From positions 62,001-126,000 of the forward strand of contig NZ_NSKB01000008.1 of NCBI RefSeq assembly GCF_002286975.1: 64,000 nt of DNA, given 5' to 3'. The stretch's first letter is position 1. Each line of letters begins with the position of its first letter. Both the position numbers and the translations under genes were made by a program. Source of the DNA: Halomonas salipaludis (GTDB lineage: Bacteria > Pseudomonadota > Gammaproteobacteria > Pseudomonadales > Halomonadaceae). Below the pieces are notes generated by a model. The model searched no databases and was not told where the DNA came from. It saw only the letters and a program-made list of their open reading frames with translations. Of this stretch, positions 1-9,190 are shown piece by piece.

Positions 1-26
1 GAGGCATCGGCGCCTCACTCAAGCAG

Positions 27-44
27 AGGGCCTGGCGTGGCCCT
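27..44 (-). terminator. Possible hairpin downstream of thiolase gene
   Basis: AGGGCC and GGCCCT (27-32 and 39-44) form a 6-bp stem with a 6-base loop, 17 bases past the stop codon of the thiolase-like gene. A second short dyad (GAGGC/GCCTC) lies at 1-16. There is no T-tract, so intrinsic termination is uncertain. No gene is visible in bases 1-61. Confidence 0.3.
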
Positions 45-61
45 TCACGGTCTTACCTGTT

Positions 62-1252
62 TCACCCCACCTTGACGATCAGCGCTGCGGCAGAGTCACC
101 GGCGGCACAGCCGGTCACCAGGGCGTAGCCGCCGCCCTTCAGCGCGGTCTCCTCGATGGCCTCGATCAGTAGGCGCGCCAGGGTCGGGGCCTGGGGGTGG
201 CCGTAGACCAGCGAAGTGCCGTAGTTGTTGAAGGTGTTGGCATCCAGCCCCAGCGCCTTGGCCAAGTGCAGGTCGTTGGCAATGAACGGCGAGTGATTCT
301 TGACCGTCTTGATCTGGTCGAGCGTCAGGCCGGCCTGGTTGAGCGCGCGCTTGACCGATTCCGCCGGCGCCATGGGCATGTGCGCCGGCTTGGTGCGCGC
401 ATGGCCGTAGGCCACCACCTGCACGACCATCCGCGGGTCGCTGCTCATCGCCTCGGCGCGCTCGCGGGTGGTGACGATGATGCCGGCGTTGGCATCCGCC
501 GGGTGCGTCTGGGCGCCGAAGGTGTGTATGCCGTCGGGCTGTACCGTGCGCAGCCGGGCCAGTGCCTCGGCGCTGGTGGCCGTGACGCCTTCATCGGCCT
601 CGATAGTGCGCGTCTCCTTGCGCGACACGGCGACCTCGAGCGGGAACATGTAGCGCTTCTGGAAGGCACGGTCGTCGGCCAGCGCCGCGGCGTACTGCTC
701 GTAGCGACGCAGGGTCAGTTCATCGGCCTGCTCACGGGTGAAGCCGTGCTCGCGGGCGACGTTCTCGGCGGTGGTCAGCATGTCCTTGCCGGTGGCCGGG
801 TCGGCGGCAATGTTGTCCATGTTCCAGTTTTCGGCAATCACCTCGCCCCCCGGCCCGTTGGGGTTGGGCCAGATGGTGTGCGGGCCGTTGGAGGGGCGAT
901 CGGCGAGCAGGCAGTAGGTGGTCTCGAAGTTGCCGGCACTCACCGCCAGCGCGGCGTTGAACACCGCGGTGGTGGCGGTGGCACAGGCCTGGGTGATGTT
1001 CTGGCCTGGCGCCTGCGGGGCCCCCATCATCGCCGCCGCCCAGGGCGCGCCGTAGAAGATCGACTTCTGGCCCACCGAGACGCCGAGGTAGAGGTAGTCG
1101 ATCAGGGTGGGATCGACATCCCGCGCGTCGAACCAACGCTTGCTGGTGGCGGCACCCAGTTCGATGGAATTGACATTGGCCAGGCTGCCCATCCATTTGC
1201 AGAACGGGCTGGAGTAGTAGCCACCGTAGGGGATGTAGGCGTTGTTGAGCAT
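62..1252 (-). CDS. Thiolase-family protein (acetyl-CoA acetyltransferase-like)
   Basis: Thiolase-fold protein of 396 residues, expected to cleave or form a beta-ketoacyl-CoA in the cytoplasm. Visible motifs are the nucleophile region QACATATTAV, a C-terminal GHP histidine motif, and GCAAGDSAA, which matches the second catalytic cysteine region. The usual NEAF motif reads NHSPF here, so this is not a standard biosynthetic thiolase and could belong to the SCP2-type or another divergent branch. The ATG at 1250-1252 is chosen over an upstream one because GAGAAG precedes it. It is last in a minus-strand run behind the CoA-transferase and a TRAP transporter, so the three probably import, activate and thiolyse one carboxylic acid. 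The substrate is not known. Confidence 0.8.
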   Translation of the reverse strand: MLNNAYIPYGGYYSSPFCKWMGSLANVNSIELGAATSKRWFDARDVDPTLIDYLYLGVSVGQKSIFYGAPWAAAMMGAPQAPGQNITQACATATTAVFNAALAVSAGNFETTYCLLADRPSNGPHTIWPNPNGPGGEVIAENWNMDNIAADPATGKDMLTTAENVAREHGFTREQADELTLRRYEQYAAALADDRAFQKRYMFPLEVAVSRKETRTIEADEGVTATSAEALARLRTVQPDGIHTFGAQTHPADANAGIIVTTRERAEAMSSDPRMVVQVVAYGHARTKPAHMPMAPAESVKRALNQAGLTLDQIKTVKNHSPFIANDLHLAKALGLDANTFNNYGTSLVYGHPQAPTLARLLIEAIEETALKGGGYALVTGCAAGDSAAALIVKVG

Positions 1253-1327
1253 ATCGGCTTCTCGTTGGGGAAGAAAAAGGGGGCTCGCCGACCTCACCGG
1301 GTGCGAAGAGCCCCAACCTGATGATCG

Positions 1328-2884
1328 TTATGCCACTAGATGTGCACGCAGCTCGCCCCACTGGGGCTGGAAGATGCCCGCGGGCATCTCGCGCAGCTCC
1401 TCGGCAATGCGCGGCACGAAGTCCATGGCGGCCAGGATGTCGCGCTCGACGTCGATGCCCGGCGCCACTTCGGTCAGGGTGATCTCGCCATCGATCAGTT
1501 CGAAAACGCAGCGCTCGGTGACGAACAGCACCGGCTTGCCGGTTTCCTGGGCATAGCGTCCGCTGAAGGTGATCTGGTCGACGCACTGCACGAACTTGCG
1601 CCGCGGCCCCTCCTTGTCGATCTTGATGCTCCCGTCGCTGACCGCCACGTCGCCGCCGTTGGTGAAGGTGCCGCAGCACACCACCTTGCGCGCGTTCTGG
1701 CTGATGTTGATGAAGCCCCCCGGGCCGACCACCTTGTCGCCGAACTTGCTGACGTTGAGGTTGCCCTCGTGGTCGGTCTGGGCCAGGCCCAGGAAGCACA
1801 CGTCCAAGCCGCCGCCGTCGTAGAAATCGAACTGGTAGCCGTGGTCGATGATCGCCTCGGCGTTGTAGGCGGTAGCGAAGTCGCCGCCGCTGGCGGGCAC
1901 GCCGCCGTAGGTACCCAGCTCGGTGGTCAGGGTCATCAAGTCACTGACGCCCTCCTCGGCCGCCACGCTGGAGACCCCTTCGGGCATGCCGATGCCGAGA
2001 TTGACCATCCCCCCGGCGGGCAGCTCCATGGCGGCACGCCGGGCGATCACCTTGCGCGGGTCCAGCGGCAGCGGCTTGATACCGCCCAGCGGCACCTTGA
2101 GATCGCCAGCCAGCGCCGGGTTGTAGGTGGTGGTGATGGTCTGCATGTGCTGCTCGGGCTCGGCGATCACCACATGGTCGACTAGGTCCCCCGGCACCTT
2201 GACCTGCTTGGGGTGCAGGCTGCCCTGGGAGGCCAGGTACTCGACCTGGGCGATGACGATACCGCCGCTGTTCTTGGCCGCCTGGGCCATGGAGAGCTGT
2301 TCGAGAAACAGCGCCTCGCGCTCCATGCTCAGGTTGCCGCGCTCGTCGGCAGTGGTGGCGCGGATCACCGCCACGTCCACCGGGAAGGTGCGATACAACA
2401 ACCACTCCTCGCCCTCGAGCTCGACCAGCTTGACCAGGTCCTCCTCGGCGGCGGCGTTGGCCTTGCCGCCCTCGAGGCGCGGATCGACAAAGGTGCCCAA
2501 CCCCACCTTGCTCAGCACCCCGGGTTTGTTGCCGGCAATATGGCGCCACAGGTGGGCCAGCACGCCCTGGGGCAGCAGGTAGCCTTCGGCACGATTCTCG
2601 CGAAGCAGATCACCCATGCGCGGCGCCTGCCCGGTGTGGCCACTGATCAGCCGCTTGACCAGGCCCGCATGACCGAGGTGGTTCATGCCACGGGTCTTGC
2701 CGTCGCCGCAACCGCAGCTGTGCGCTACGGTCAGGTCACGGGGCGTGCCGCTCTCCAGAAAGCGTTGTTCCAGCGCCGTGGCCACCGCCTCGGCAAAACC
2801 GCACAAGCCGGCGGTAGTCCAGATGACGGTGTCGCCGTCCCGGATCAGGCTCGCTGCGGTGGTGCTGTCGATGATCTTGCTCAC
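1328..2884 (-). CDS. Fused acyl-CoA:acetate/3-ketoacid CoA-transferase
   Basis: CoA-transferase family I enzyme of 518 residues with both halves on one chain, like propionate CoA-transferase. It would move CoA from an acyl-CoA donor to a free carboxylate. The N-terminal half carries the glycine-rich CoA-binding fold. The C-terminal half has a TLTTELGTYGG segment where family members place the catalytic glutamate, then GGGLDVCFLG. The GTG at 2882-2884 is preferred because AAGGGGA lies just upstream; an in-frame ATG further upstream lacks a good ribosome site. It lies 107 bases after the TRAP permease gene and has its own 15-bp palindrome upstream, so it may have a separate promoter. The acid it activates is unknown. 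Confidence 0.85.
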   Translation of the reverse strand: MSKIIDSTTAASLIRDGDTVIWTTAGLCGFAEAVATALEQRFLESGTPRDLTVAHSCGCGDGKTRGMNHLGHAGLVKRLISGHTGQAPRMGDLLRENRAEGYLLPQGVLAHLWRHIAGNKPGVLSKVGLGTFVDPRLEGGKANAAAEEDLVKLVELEGEEWLLYRTFPVDVAVIRATTADERGNLSMEREALFLEQLSMAQAAKNSGGIVIAQVEYLASQGSLHPKQVKVPGDLVDHVVIAEPEQHMQTITTTYNPALAGDLKVPLGGIKPLPLDPRKVIARRAAMELPAGGMVNLGIGMPEGVSSVAAEEGVSDLMTLTTELGTYGGVPASGGDFATAYNAEAIIDHGYQFDFYDGGGLDVCFLGLAQTDHEGNLNVSKFGDKVVGPGGFINISQNARKVVCCGTFTNGGDVAVSDGSIKIDKEGPRRKFVQCVDQITFSGRYAQETGKPVLFVTERCVFELIDGEITLTEVAPGIDVERDILAAMDFVPRIAEELREMPAGIFQPQWGELRAHLVA

Positions 2885-2933
2885 TGTATTGGTCCCCTTA
2901 TGGGAGAAGCGATACGCTACAAACCCATACAAA

Positions 2934-2948
2934 TTGTTGAATCAACAA
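2934..2948. promoter_or_regulatory. 15-bp palindrome upstream of the CoA-transferase gene
   Basis: TTGTTGA, one central A, then TCAACAA: a perfect 7+1+7 palindrome 50 bases before the GTG start. The half AATCAACAA recurs at 6038-6046 in front of the dctP gene of the same run. This suggests one regulator for transporter and enzymes, but no regulator gene adjoins this block. Confidence 0.5.
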
Positions 2949-2991
2949 ACATTAATGCCGACACCCACGACCATCACCGCAAGTGCGCAGC

Positions 2992-4287
2992 TCAGCCGGT
3001 CAACACCAGCACGATCTGCGGATAGAAGATCACCAGCGCCACCACCACGATATCGGCCACCAGGAAGGTAGAGACCCCCTTGAAGATATCCATCAGCGAG
3101 GCGTACTGCCCCGCCACGCCCTTGATGACGAAGATGTTCATCCCCACCGGCGGCGTGATCATGCCGATCTCCAGCAGCTTCACCAGCAATACCCCGAACC
3201 AGATCAGGCTGACGTCGTAGAGCTCGAAGACCGGCAGCAGTACCGGCAGCGTCACCAACATGGCACCGAAGGGCTCCATGAATAGCCCCAGAAACAGATA
3301 GATCAGCACCACGATCAGCATCAGCTGCAGGTAGGAGGGGTCCCAGCCGCTTACCGCACTGGTGATGTAACCGGCCACGCCGCTCAAGCTGAGGAACAGC
3401 GTGAACATGCTGGCACCGACGCCGATGATCAGCAGCGCCGAGGTGGTCGAGAGCGTTTCCAGCAGCGCCTCCTTCATCGCTCTCTTATCCAGGCGCTTGA
3501 GCAGCAGGCCGATCAGGATGGCCCCGGCAGCGCCGACGGCGCCGGCCTCGGTGGCGGTGAAGAAGCCCGAGAAGAGCCCGCCGAACACCAGCAGGCCCAG
3601 CGCCAGTACCGGCCAGATATCGATCAGCGCCTGGCGCGGAGAAACATCGCGGGCACCGGTCGCCTCGCGGGGCACGATATCCGGGCGCAGCCAGCTGACC
3701 ATCAGGATCACGATGCAGTAGCTCACCGCGGTCAGCAGACCGATGGTGATGCCACCGAGGAATACTTGGGTGATCGAGACCTGGGCAAAGACGCCATACA
3801 CGATCATCAGGATGCTGGGGGGAATCAACGCGCCGATGGTGCCCCCCGCGGCGATGGTGCCGCAGGCGAAGCTTGGCTTGTAGCCGCCCTTGACCATCTC
3901 GGGAATGGCGATGCGCCCCATCGCCGCCGAGCAGGCGACGCTGGAGCCGCTCACCGCGGCAAAGCCGGAGCTGGCGAAGATGCTCGAGATCGCCACGCCC
4001 CCCGGCAACCAGCGGAACACCACCTTGGCGGCATTGAACAGCCCATTGGTGAGGCCGGTGTGATAGCAGACGAAGCCCATCAGCAGGAACATCGGCACCG
4101 CGCTGAGCGTCCACTTGGCGATGAACTCATAGGGCGTCGAGGAGAGCATGCCGATGGCCGTCTCCCAGCCGAACATCACCGTCATGCCCCCCAGGGCCAC
4201 CGCCACCAACGCCAGCGCCACCGGTACGCGAAGTGCCAGCAGCAGCAGCAGGATCGCCAGGCCTGTAAAACCGATCGCAACGGACAT
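2992..4287 (-). CDS. TRAP transporter large permease (DctM)
   Basis: Large membrane subunit of a TRAP transporter, 431 residues, with about twelve hydrophobic segments across its length. It carries the family signature SGSSVACSAAMGR in the first half and TPPVGMN near the C-terminus. It would use the sodium gradient to bring in a carboxylate handed over by the periplasmic receptor. It starts 4 bases after the stop of the small permease gene, so the two are translated from one message. The downstream CoA-transferase and thiolase suggest an organic acid substrate; its identity cannot be read from sequence. Confidence 0.93.
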   Translation of the reverse strand: MSVAIGFTGLAILLLLLALRVPVALALVAVALGGMTVMFGWETAIGMLSSTPYEFIAKWTLSAVPMFLLMGFVCYHTGLTNGLFNAAKVVFRWLPGGVAISSIFASSGFAAVSGSSVACSAAMGRIAIPEMVKGGYKPSFACGTIAAGGTIGALIPPSILMIVYGVFAQVSITQVFLGGITIGLLTAVSYCIVILMVSWLRPDIVPREATGARDVSPRQALIDIWPVLALGLLVFGGLFSGFFTATEAGAVGAAGAILIGLLLKRLDKRAMKEALLETLSTTSALLIIGVGASMFTLFLSLSGVAGYITSAVSGWDPSYLQLMLIVVLIYLFLGLFMEPFGAMLVTLPVLLPVFELYDVSLIWFGVLLVKLLEIGMITPPVGMNIFVIKGVAGQYASLMDIFKGVSTFLVADIVVVALVIFYPQIVLVLTG

Positions 4288-4291
4288 GGAA

Positions 4292-4810
4292 TTACCTTTC
4301 GTCTTGCGCGGGAGTGTCGTAGGTCGTTCCCGTTGCCAGCAGTGGCAGCCTCACCAAACAGACCAACGCGGCAAGCGAAAAAGCAGCGGGAAGAACGAAG
4401 TAGGTCGGCCAAACGGGCATCGGCACGTTGAGCGACATGACATAGGCACCGATTTGATACTGCTCCATCGCCTTGTCCCAGGTAGCCACAGCCAGCACGG
4501 CATATATGGCCGCCGAGAGAATCGACACCAGCACATCCGAGACACGGATCAGCCTCGGCCCCATCATGCCTTCCAGCGCCTCGACACGGATCATCCCACG
4601 TCGCCACTCGACCCATCCCAACGGCAGCAGCGCCAGGGTGATCAGGTAGTAGCGCGTGACCAGCTCGAGGGTGGCGGGAATCGAAATCGATAGCGTCGAG
4701 CGCAGCACGACATCGAGCGTGATGTGCACGACCATCAGCAAGATGCCCAGGGTTCCCAGCAGCGCCAAGCCGATGGCAGCCAGATTGGTCAGGCGATACA
4801 GCATAGCCAT
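4292..4810 (-). CDS. TRAP transporter small permease (DctQ)
   Basis: Small four-helix membrane subunit of the same TRAP transporter, 172 residues, with hydrophobic stretches starting LTNLAAIGLALLGTLGILL and a DVVLR motif typical of DctQ. The ATG at 4808-4810 is chosen because GGAG lies about 9 bases upstream; a more distal start gives an unlikely N-terminal extension. The gene lies between dctP and dctM, the usual order. Confidence 0.88.
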   Translation of the reverse strand: MAMLYRLTNLAAIGLALLGTLGILLMVVHITLDVVLRSTLSISIPATLELVTRYYLITLALLPLGWVEWRRGMIRVEALEGMMGPRLIRVSDVLVSILSAAIYAVLAVATWDKAMEQYQIGAYVMSLNVPMPVWPTYFVLPAAFSLAALVCLVRLPLLATGTTYDTPAQDER

Positions 4811-4866
4811 GAAGGAGTCTCCGGCATCACGTGCCGGCCCGCAGGCCGGCATTCAACGGATCAGCA

Positions 4867-6000
4867 TCAGCTGCCATAGGCGGCGAAATCGACATCGCTC
4901 CAGATTTCGCGCTTCATCGCCTCGGCAACCGCCTCGGGATCATCGCCGGTTTCCTCAACGATCTCGGTCCACTTGTCGACCAGCGCCTGGAAGCGCTCGA
5001 TCTTGCTCTCGGCGTCTTCTACGCCATAGCGGCTCTCGGCCTGCTCGGCGGCATAGACCAGATCCTCTTCGAGGAAGACGGGAATGGCGTCGAGCAGGTC
5101 CTGCTCGGGTTCGAGTAACTCGATACCGCTTTCAGCGGCGATTTCCCGGGCTTCATCGGCCATTTCATAGCCCCAGCGCTGGGTGATGGCAGCGCTGGCT
5201 TCCACCGAGGCATGGATCATCGCCTCACGCTCCTCGGCCGACAGTGTTTCCCAGGTACGCTGACCAATGGCGTGGGAGATGGTGCTGTGGAAGGTACCCA
5301 GCTCGATGTCGGTCACGTAGTTGAGCACGTCGTCGAGACGGAACGAGATAATGTCGGCAATCGATGCGATCGTACCCTCGATCACGCCCTGGGAGAGCGA
5401 CTCATAGGTTTCGCCTACCGACATGGTCGCCGGGGTCAGACCAACCGATTCCGCCCAGCGCGAATACTGAGGGCCGCCGACCCGCATGCGCAGGCCGCGC
5501 AGATCGTCCAGCGAGCGCACCGGCTCGGTGCTCAGGATCCGGTAGAGATCCGAAGCGTGGGAGCTGGAGTAGACGATGCCCAGCTCGCGGAGCTCGGCCT
5601 GGCACTCAGCACAGGTGACGATATATTCGGTGACCGCGGCGCCCATGGCGTGGGGCGTGGTGCCGAGAAAGGCAAGGTCACCGACCAGGTTGATCTCGGG
5701 CAGGTCAGCGGGGAAATAGGCCGGCAGAAAGAGCCCTGCCTCCACCAGGCCGCTGCGGATGGCGTTGCGCATATTGCCGATATTGGCCACCTCGGTGCCC
5801 AGCAGGGTGCCCGTCAGTCCGCCATCGGTTTTCTCCTCGAGGCGCTCGGCAAATTCAGTGAACATCGGGTCGTAGGCCGGGTGGGCTGGTGGAACCCCCG
5901 GCGCCATGCGCAGTTCGCGCGCCTGGGCATGGGTTGCGAGCGCCAGGCTGCCCACGGTTACGGCGATGGCCAGAGTCTTGAATAGGGGACGATGCGTCAT
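4867..6000 (-). CDS. TRAP transporter periplasmic substrate-binding protein (DctP)
   Basis: Periplasmic receptor of 377 residues with a clear Sec signal peptide (about residues 1-27, ending THAQA) followed by a mature start RELRMAPGVPPAHP that fits the DctP family. Mid-protein, LRGLRMRVGG contains the conserved arginine region that binds the substrate carboxylate in DctP proteins. It is the first gene of the minus-strand run dctP-dctQ-dctM-CoA-transferase-thiolase. The rather long acidic C-terminal helix region is a minor oddity. The substrate is probably an organic acid processed by the downstream CoA enzymes, by inference from context only. Confidence 0.92.
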   Translation of the reverse strand: MTHRPLFKTLAIAVTVGSLALATHAQARELRMAPGVPPAHPAYDPMFTEFAERLEEKTDGGLTGTLLGTEVANIGNMRNAIRSGLVEAGLFLPAYFPADLPEINLVGDLAFLGTTPHAMGAAVTEYIVTCAECQAELRELGIVYSSSHASDLYRILSTEPVRSLDDLRGLRMRVGGPQYSRWAESVGLTPATMSVGETYESLSQGVIEGTIASIADIISFRLDDVLNYVTDIELGTFHSTISHAIGQRTWETLSAEEREAMIHASVEASAAITQRWGYEMADEAREIAAESGIELLEPEQDLLDAIPVFLEEDLVYAAEQAESRYGVEDAESKIERFQALVDKWTEIVEETGDDPEAVAEAMKREIWSDVDFAAYGS

Positions 6001-6027
6001 GGGACACCTCTGTGGCTGGGCTTATAT

Positions 6028-6063
6028 TTGTTTATATAATCAACAATAGATAATTACATCTAT
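6028..6063. promoter_or_regulatory. AT-rich operator region upstream of dctP
   Basis: Two dyads lie 28-63 bases before dctP. TTGTT...AACAA spans 6028-6046 and ends in AATCAACAA, which is shared with the CoA-transferase upstream region. A perfect ATAGAT-N6-ATCTAT lies at 6046-6063. The rest of the gap to 6286 shows no convincing gene. Confidence 0.4.
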
Positions 6064-6286
6064 CTTGCGCTCGATTATAGTCCACAGCACCACCATCTCC
6101 GATACCAGACTTTGGTAGGAGCTCTCCATTTCACACGAGGGGCGATTCACCTGATGCAGTGATCTACCTTGGCTCAGGGACAGAAGCAAGGCGAGCGCCT
6201 GGGTTGGCGCCAAGGAAGGAAGCGACGCCCATTCAGCCGGCAACAGGCCGGCCTCCTCGGCGTCGATAAAACGTCTGACGGGGCCT

Positions 6287-7600
6287 TTATGGAAGCGGCA
6301 GCACTTCAACCAGTGCCGCTAGGCAGGTGTCGATCTCCTCGACGCTGTTATAGTGCGCCAACGAAATGCGGGTGACCGCCGGCAACCGTAGCGGCCGCAG
6401 AATGTTGCCGGAGTAGACATCGTCGCTACGTGCGTGGACACGCACCCCGCGCGCACCGAGCTCGGCCACCACATGCTTGGCCTCTACGCCCTCGACGGCG
6501 AACGATACCACCCCTTCACGGTGCGGAGAGTCGGCAGGGCCAATCAGCCGCAATCCAGGGTAGTGACAAAGCCCCTTCAGCCCCTCGCTACCGTGTAGCA
6601 GTCGATGCACCAGAGCACGCTCATGGGCTTGCATTGCCCGCCCGGCGGCCACCAGGTAGGCGCGACGCGACGCCTCCTCGGTGAAGTGCCTGCCCAGCCA
6701 GGCGAGGTAGTCGACCATTGCGCTGACCCCAGCCAGCGCCGATGGGTCGCGGCTGCCCAGCTCCCAGGCATCGGCGGGCTTGCCCGACAGTCGGTCGTGG
6801 TCGATGACACTCAGGCGATCCGAGAGCCAGGCATAGCCGTTGTTGAAACGGCAGTACGCCTTGTAGGGTGAGATGACATAGGCGTCGACACCATAGTCAT
6901 CGACGGCCAGCGTCCCGTGCGGGGCATGCTGGATACCGTCAACGATAATGATGCACTGCGGGGCTACGCTGCGTATGGCTCGGGCGATCTCGGCCACCTC
7001 CATGCTCATGCCGGTGACCGGGCTGGTATGCAGGATCGTCGCGATGCGAGTGTCCGCTCTCACGCGATCGGCGTAGTGCGCCGCCGTCACCCGCCCCGAC
7101 TCAATGTCGAAAGGTATTTCGATCCACTCGCGGCCAGTGCGTCGCGCCCACTGGGCGGTAGCATCATAGGTGCCAGGATGCTCCACCGAGCTCGAGACGA
7201 TGCTGCCGCCCGGCTCAGCGGCAAGTGCCGCGGCGCGGATCACACGGAACAGGCACTCGGTGCCGCTCTCACCACCAAAGATGACACCGCTGCTGGCGCC
7301 CATGAAGATGGCCAGGTCATTGCGCCCATTGGCGACGATCTGCGATACGGCATGGGAGGCGGGATTGTCGCGATGCTCATTATCGGGAATCCCGGCGACC
7401 TCGGCGCTGCGCTCAACGGCTGTCTTGAGTGTCAACGAGCCTCCCGCATTTTCAAAGAACACCCGCTTGCCCGTGAACGGACACTGCTCAACATGCAGGA
7501 AGGACTTGCGCACTTGCTCGAGTAGCGCGCTGGAGAGCAGCCTGCCTTCCACAGGTATCGTCTGTGGTAAACCGCTAGTGTGGGACGCTGTCGTCGCCAT
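6287..7600 (-). CDS. Class V aminotransferase (cysteine desulfurase-like)
   Basis: PLP-dependent fold-type I enzyme of 437 residues. HEHRDNPASHA-like N-terminal residues, the SVEHPGTYDA histidine region, the VDGIQHAPHG aspartate motif and the SPYKAYC lysine, which would hold PLP, all fit the class V aminotransferase/cysteine desulfurase family. There is no clear C-terminal desulfurase cysteine loop, so a lyase, epimerase or transaminase role is as likely as sulfur transfer. The start has GGAGATATC upstream. It lies 62 bases after the TctA-type permease gene on the same strand, so it probably processes what that transporter brings in. The exact reaction is unknown. Confidence 0.8.
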   Translation of the reverse strand: MATTASHTSGLPQTIPVEGRLLSSALLEQVRKSFLHVEQCPFTGKRVFFENAGGSLTLKTAVERSAEVAGIPDNEHRDNPASHAVSQIVANGRNDLAIFMGASSGVIFGGESGTECLFRVIRAAALAAEPGGSIVSSSVEHPGTYDATAQWARRTGREWIEIPFDIESGRVTAAHYADRVRADTRIATILHTSPVTGMSMEVAEIARAIRSVAPQCIIIVDGIQHAPHGTLAVDDYGVDAYVISPYKAYCRFNNGYAWLSDRLSVIDHDRLSGKPADAWELGSRDPSALAGVSAMVDYLAWLGRHFTEEASRRAYLVAAGRAMQAHERALVHRLLHGSEGLKGLCHYPGLRLIGPADSPHREGVVSFAVEGVEAKHVVAELGARGVRVHARSDDVYSGNILRPLRLPAVTRISLAHYNSVEEIDTCLAALVEVLPLP

Positions 7601-7662
7601 GATGATATCTCCGTCGGCCAGTGAGTCGCTCCCCTGGCCTTGTTAGGGAAGGTGATAAGGCG

Positions 7663-9156
7663 TCAGGTCGGGGCATGGCGACGTCGACGCCACTGGGCCC
7701 AGAGCGGATAGGCAAGCGCCAGCACCACCAGCAAGCACAGCCCCAGCGACAGCGGCCGGGTAAAGAAGGTGGTGAGGTCCCAATGCGCGATCTGCATCGA
7801 GCGCCGGAAGTTGACCTCGAGAATGGGGCCAAGGATCAGGGCGATGACCAAGGGCGCAGCCGGATAGCGCCAGCGCTCCATGAAAAAGCCCACCACACCG
7901 AAGGCCAACGCGAGCCAGACATCGAATATCTCGTTGCGCAATGCAAAGGTACCGATCACGCTGAACACCAGGATCATCGGCCCCAGTACCGCCCCCGGCA
8001 CCTTGGTCACTACCACCAGGTGGCGGCACAGCCACAGGCCAACCAATGCAAACAGGAGATTGGCCAGCAGCAGAGAGAGAATCAGGGTGTAGGTCGTCTC
8101 GGCGTGTTGGGTAAACAGGCTTGGCCCCGGAATCATGCCGTGGATCGTCAGACCTCCGATGAACACCGCGGTCACCGCGTTGCCGGGAATACCTAGCGTC
8201 AGCGTAGGAATCAGCGTACCGCCGGTCACCGCGTTGTTGGCCGACTCAGAGGCCGCTACCCCCTCCAGCTCCCCCTTGCCGAAGCGCTCGGGTGTCGATG
8301 AGTGCCGGCGCGCCTCGCTATAGGAGATAAAGGAGGCGATGCTGGTCCCGGCACCAGGCAGGATGCCCACCACCGACCCGATGACCGAAGAGCGCAGCAT
8401 GGTGCGAAGGCAGCGCCGGATATCCAGCCACGCCGGTAGCCGGCGCCCTCGGAGCTGCTGTGCCGTGCCCGACAGCACGCCGCCACCCGCCGGCACACAC
8501 AGGTTGAAAGCCTGGGAGACCGAGAATAGCCCGATCAGTACCGGCAGTAGCGGTACTCCATCGAACAGCTCGCTGTGGCCGAAAGTGAAGCGCTGCATGC
8601 CGGTGAAGGTGTCCAACCCCACCGTGGCCAGCACCAACCCTACCGCTGCCGACAGCACCCCTTTGAGGGGACGATCCGACGCCACGCTGACGATGGTCAC
8701 CAGTCCGAAGATCGCCAGTACCGTGTACTCCTGAGGACCAAAGGCCAAGGCGACCGTAGACAGCGGCGGGGCAATGGCGATCAGCACGACCACGCTGAAC
8801 AGCCCGCCAAACAGAGAGGCCAGTGTCGCCATACCCAGTGCCTCACTGCCACGTCCCGCCGCCGCCAACGGATAGCCGTCGAGGGCAGTGGCAATCGAGG
8901 CATCGGTGCCCGGGGTGCGTAGCAGGATCGCCGTCACCGAGCCACCATAGACCGAGCTGACGTAGACGGCGCCGAGCAGGATAAGCGCCAGATCGGGCGG
9001 CATGTTGAAGGTGATGGGGATACATAGCGCCACCCCCATCGTCGAGGAGAGCCCCGGCAGCGAGCCGATCGTCATGCCGGCCAGGGTGCCGAGCAATAGC
9101 GTCAGCAGAGCCATCGGCGTCAGCACATTGCCGAGGGCAAGAAGCAATACGTCCAT
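7663..9156 (-). CDS. Tripartite tricarboxylate transporter large permease (TctA)
   Basis: Large membrane subunit of a TctABC transporter, 497 residues and many hydrophobic segments. Family signatures are GSLPGLSSTMGVALCIPITF near residues 30-50 and PGAGTSIASFISYSEARR in the middle. It forms the translocation path for a carboxylate delivered by the TctC receptor. The order receptor, small permease, large permease, enzyme (10639 down to 6287) is the usual tct layout with a class V aminotransferase added at the end. Confidence 0.93.
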   Translation of the reverse strand: MDVLLLALGNVLTPMALLTLLLGTLAGMTIGSLPGLSSTMGVALCIPITFNMPPDLALILLGAVYVSSVYGGSVTAILLRTPGTDASIATALDGYPLAAAGRGSEALGMATLASLFGGLFSVVVLIAIAPPLSTVALAFGPQEYTVLAIFGLVTIVSVASDRPLKGVLSAAVGLVLATVGLDTFTGMQRFTFGHSELFDGVPLLPVLIGLFSVSQAFNLCVPAGGGVLSGTAQQLRGRRLPAWLDIRRCLRTMLRSSVIGSVVGILPGAGTSIASFISYSEARRHSSTPERFGKGELEGVAASESANNAVTGGTLIPTLTLGIPGNAVTAVFIGGLTIHGMIPGPSLFTQHAETTYTLILSLLLANLLFALVGLWLCRHLVVVTKVPGAVLGPMILVFSVIGTFALRNEIFDVWLALAFGVVGFFMERWRYPAAPLVIALILGPILEVNFRRSMQIAHWDLTTFFTRPLSLGLCLLVVLALAYPLWAQWRRRRHAPT

Positions 9157-9190
9157 ATAGCGTCTCTTGAATGGGTCGCGGGGAGTGCCG

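Noticed and set aside
197-1321. Long plus-strand open frame across the thiolase gene
   Set aside because: It is antisense to a gene with clear thiolase motifs, lacks any protein-like pattern and is arginine/glycine-rich, as expected for an antisense frame in high-GC DNA.
6040-6309. 89-residue minus-strand frame just past the aminotransferase gene
   Set aside because: It overlaps the aminotransferase end and the AT-rich promoter of dctP, has no ribosome site or recognisable pattern, and runs through the candidate operators.
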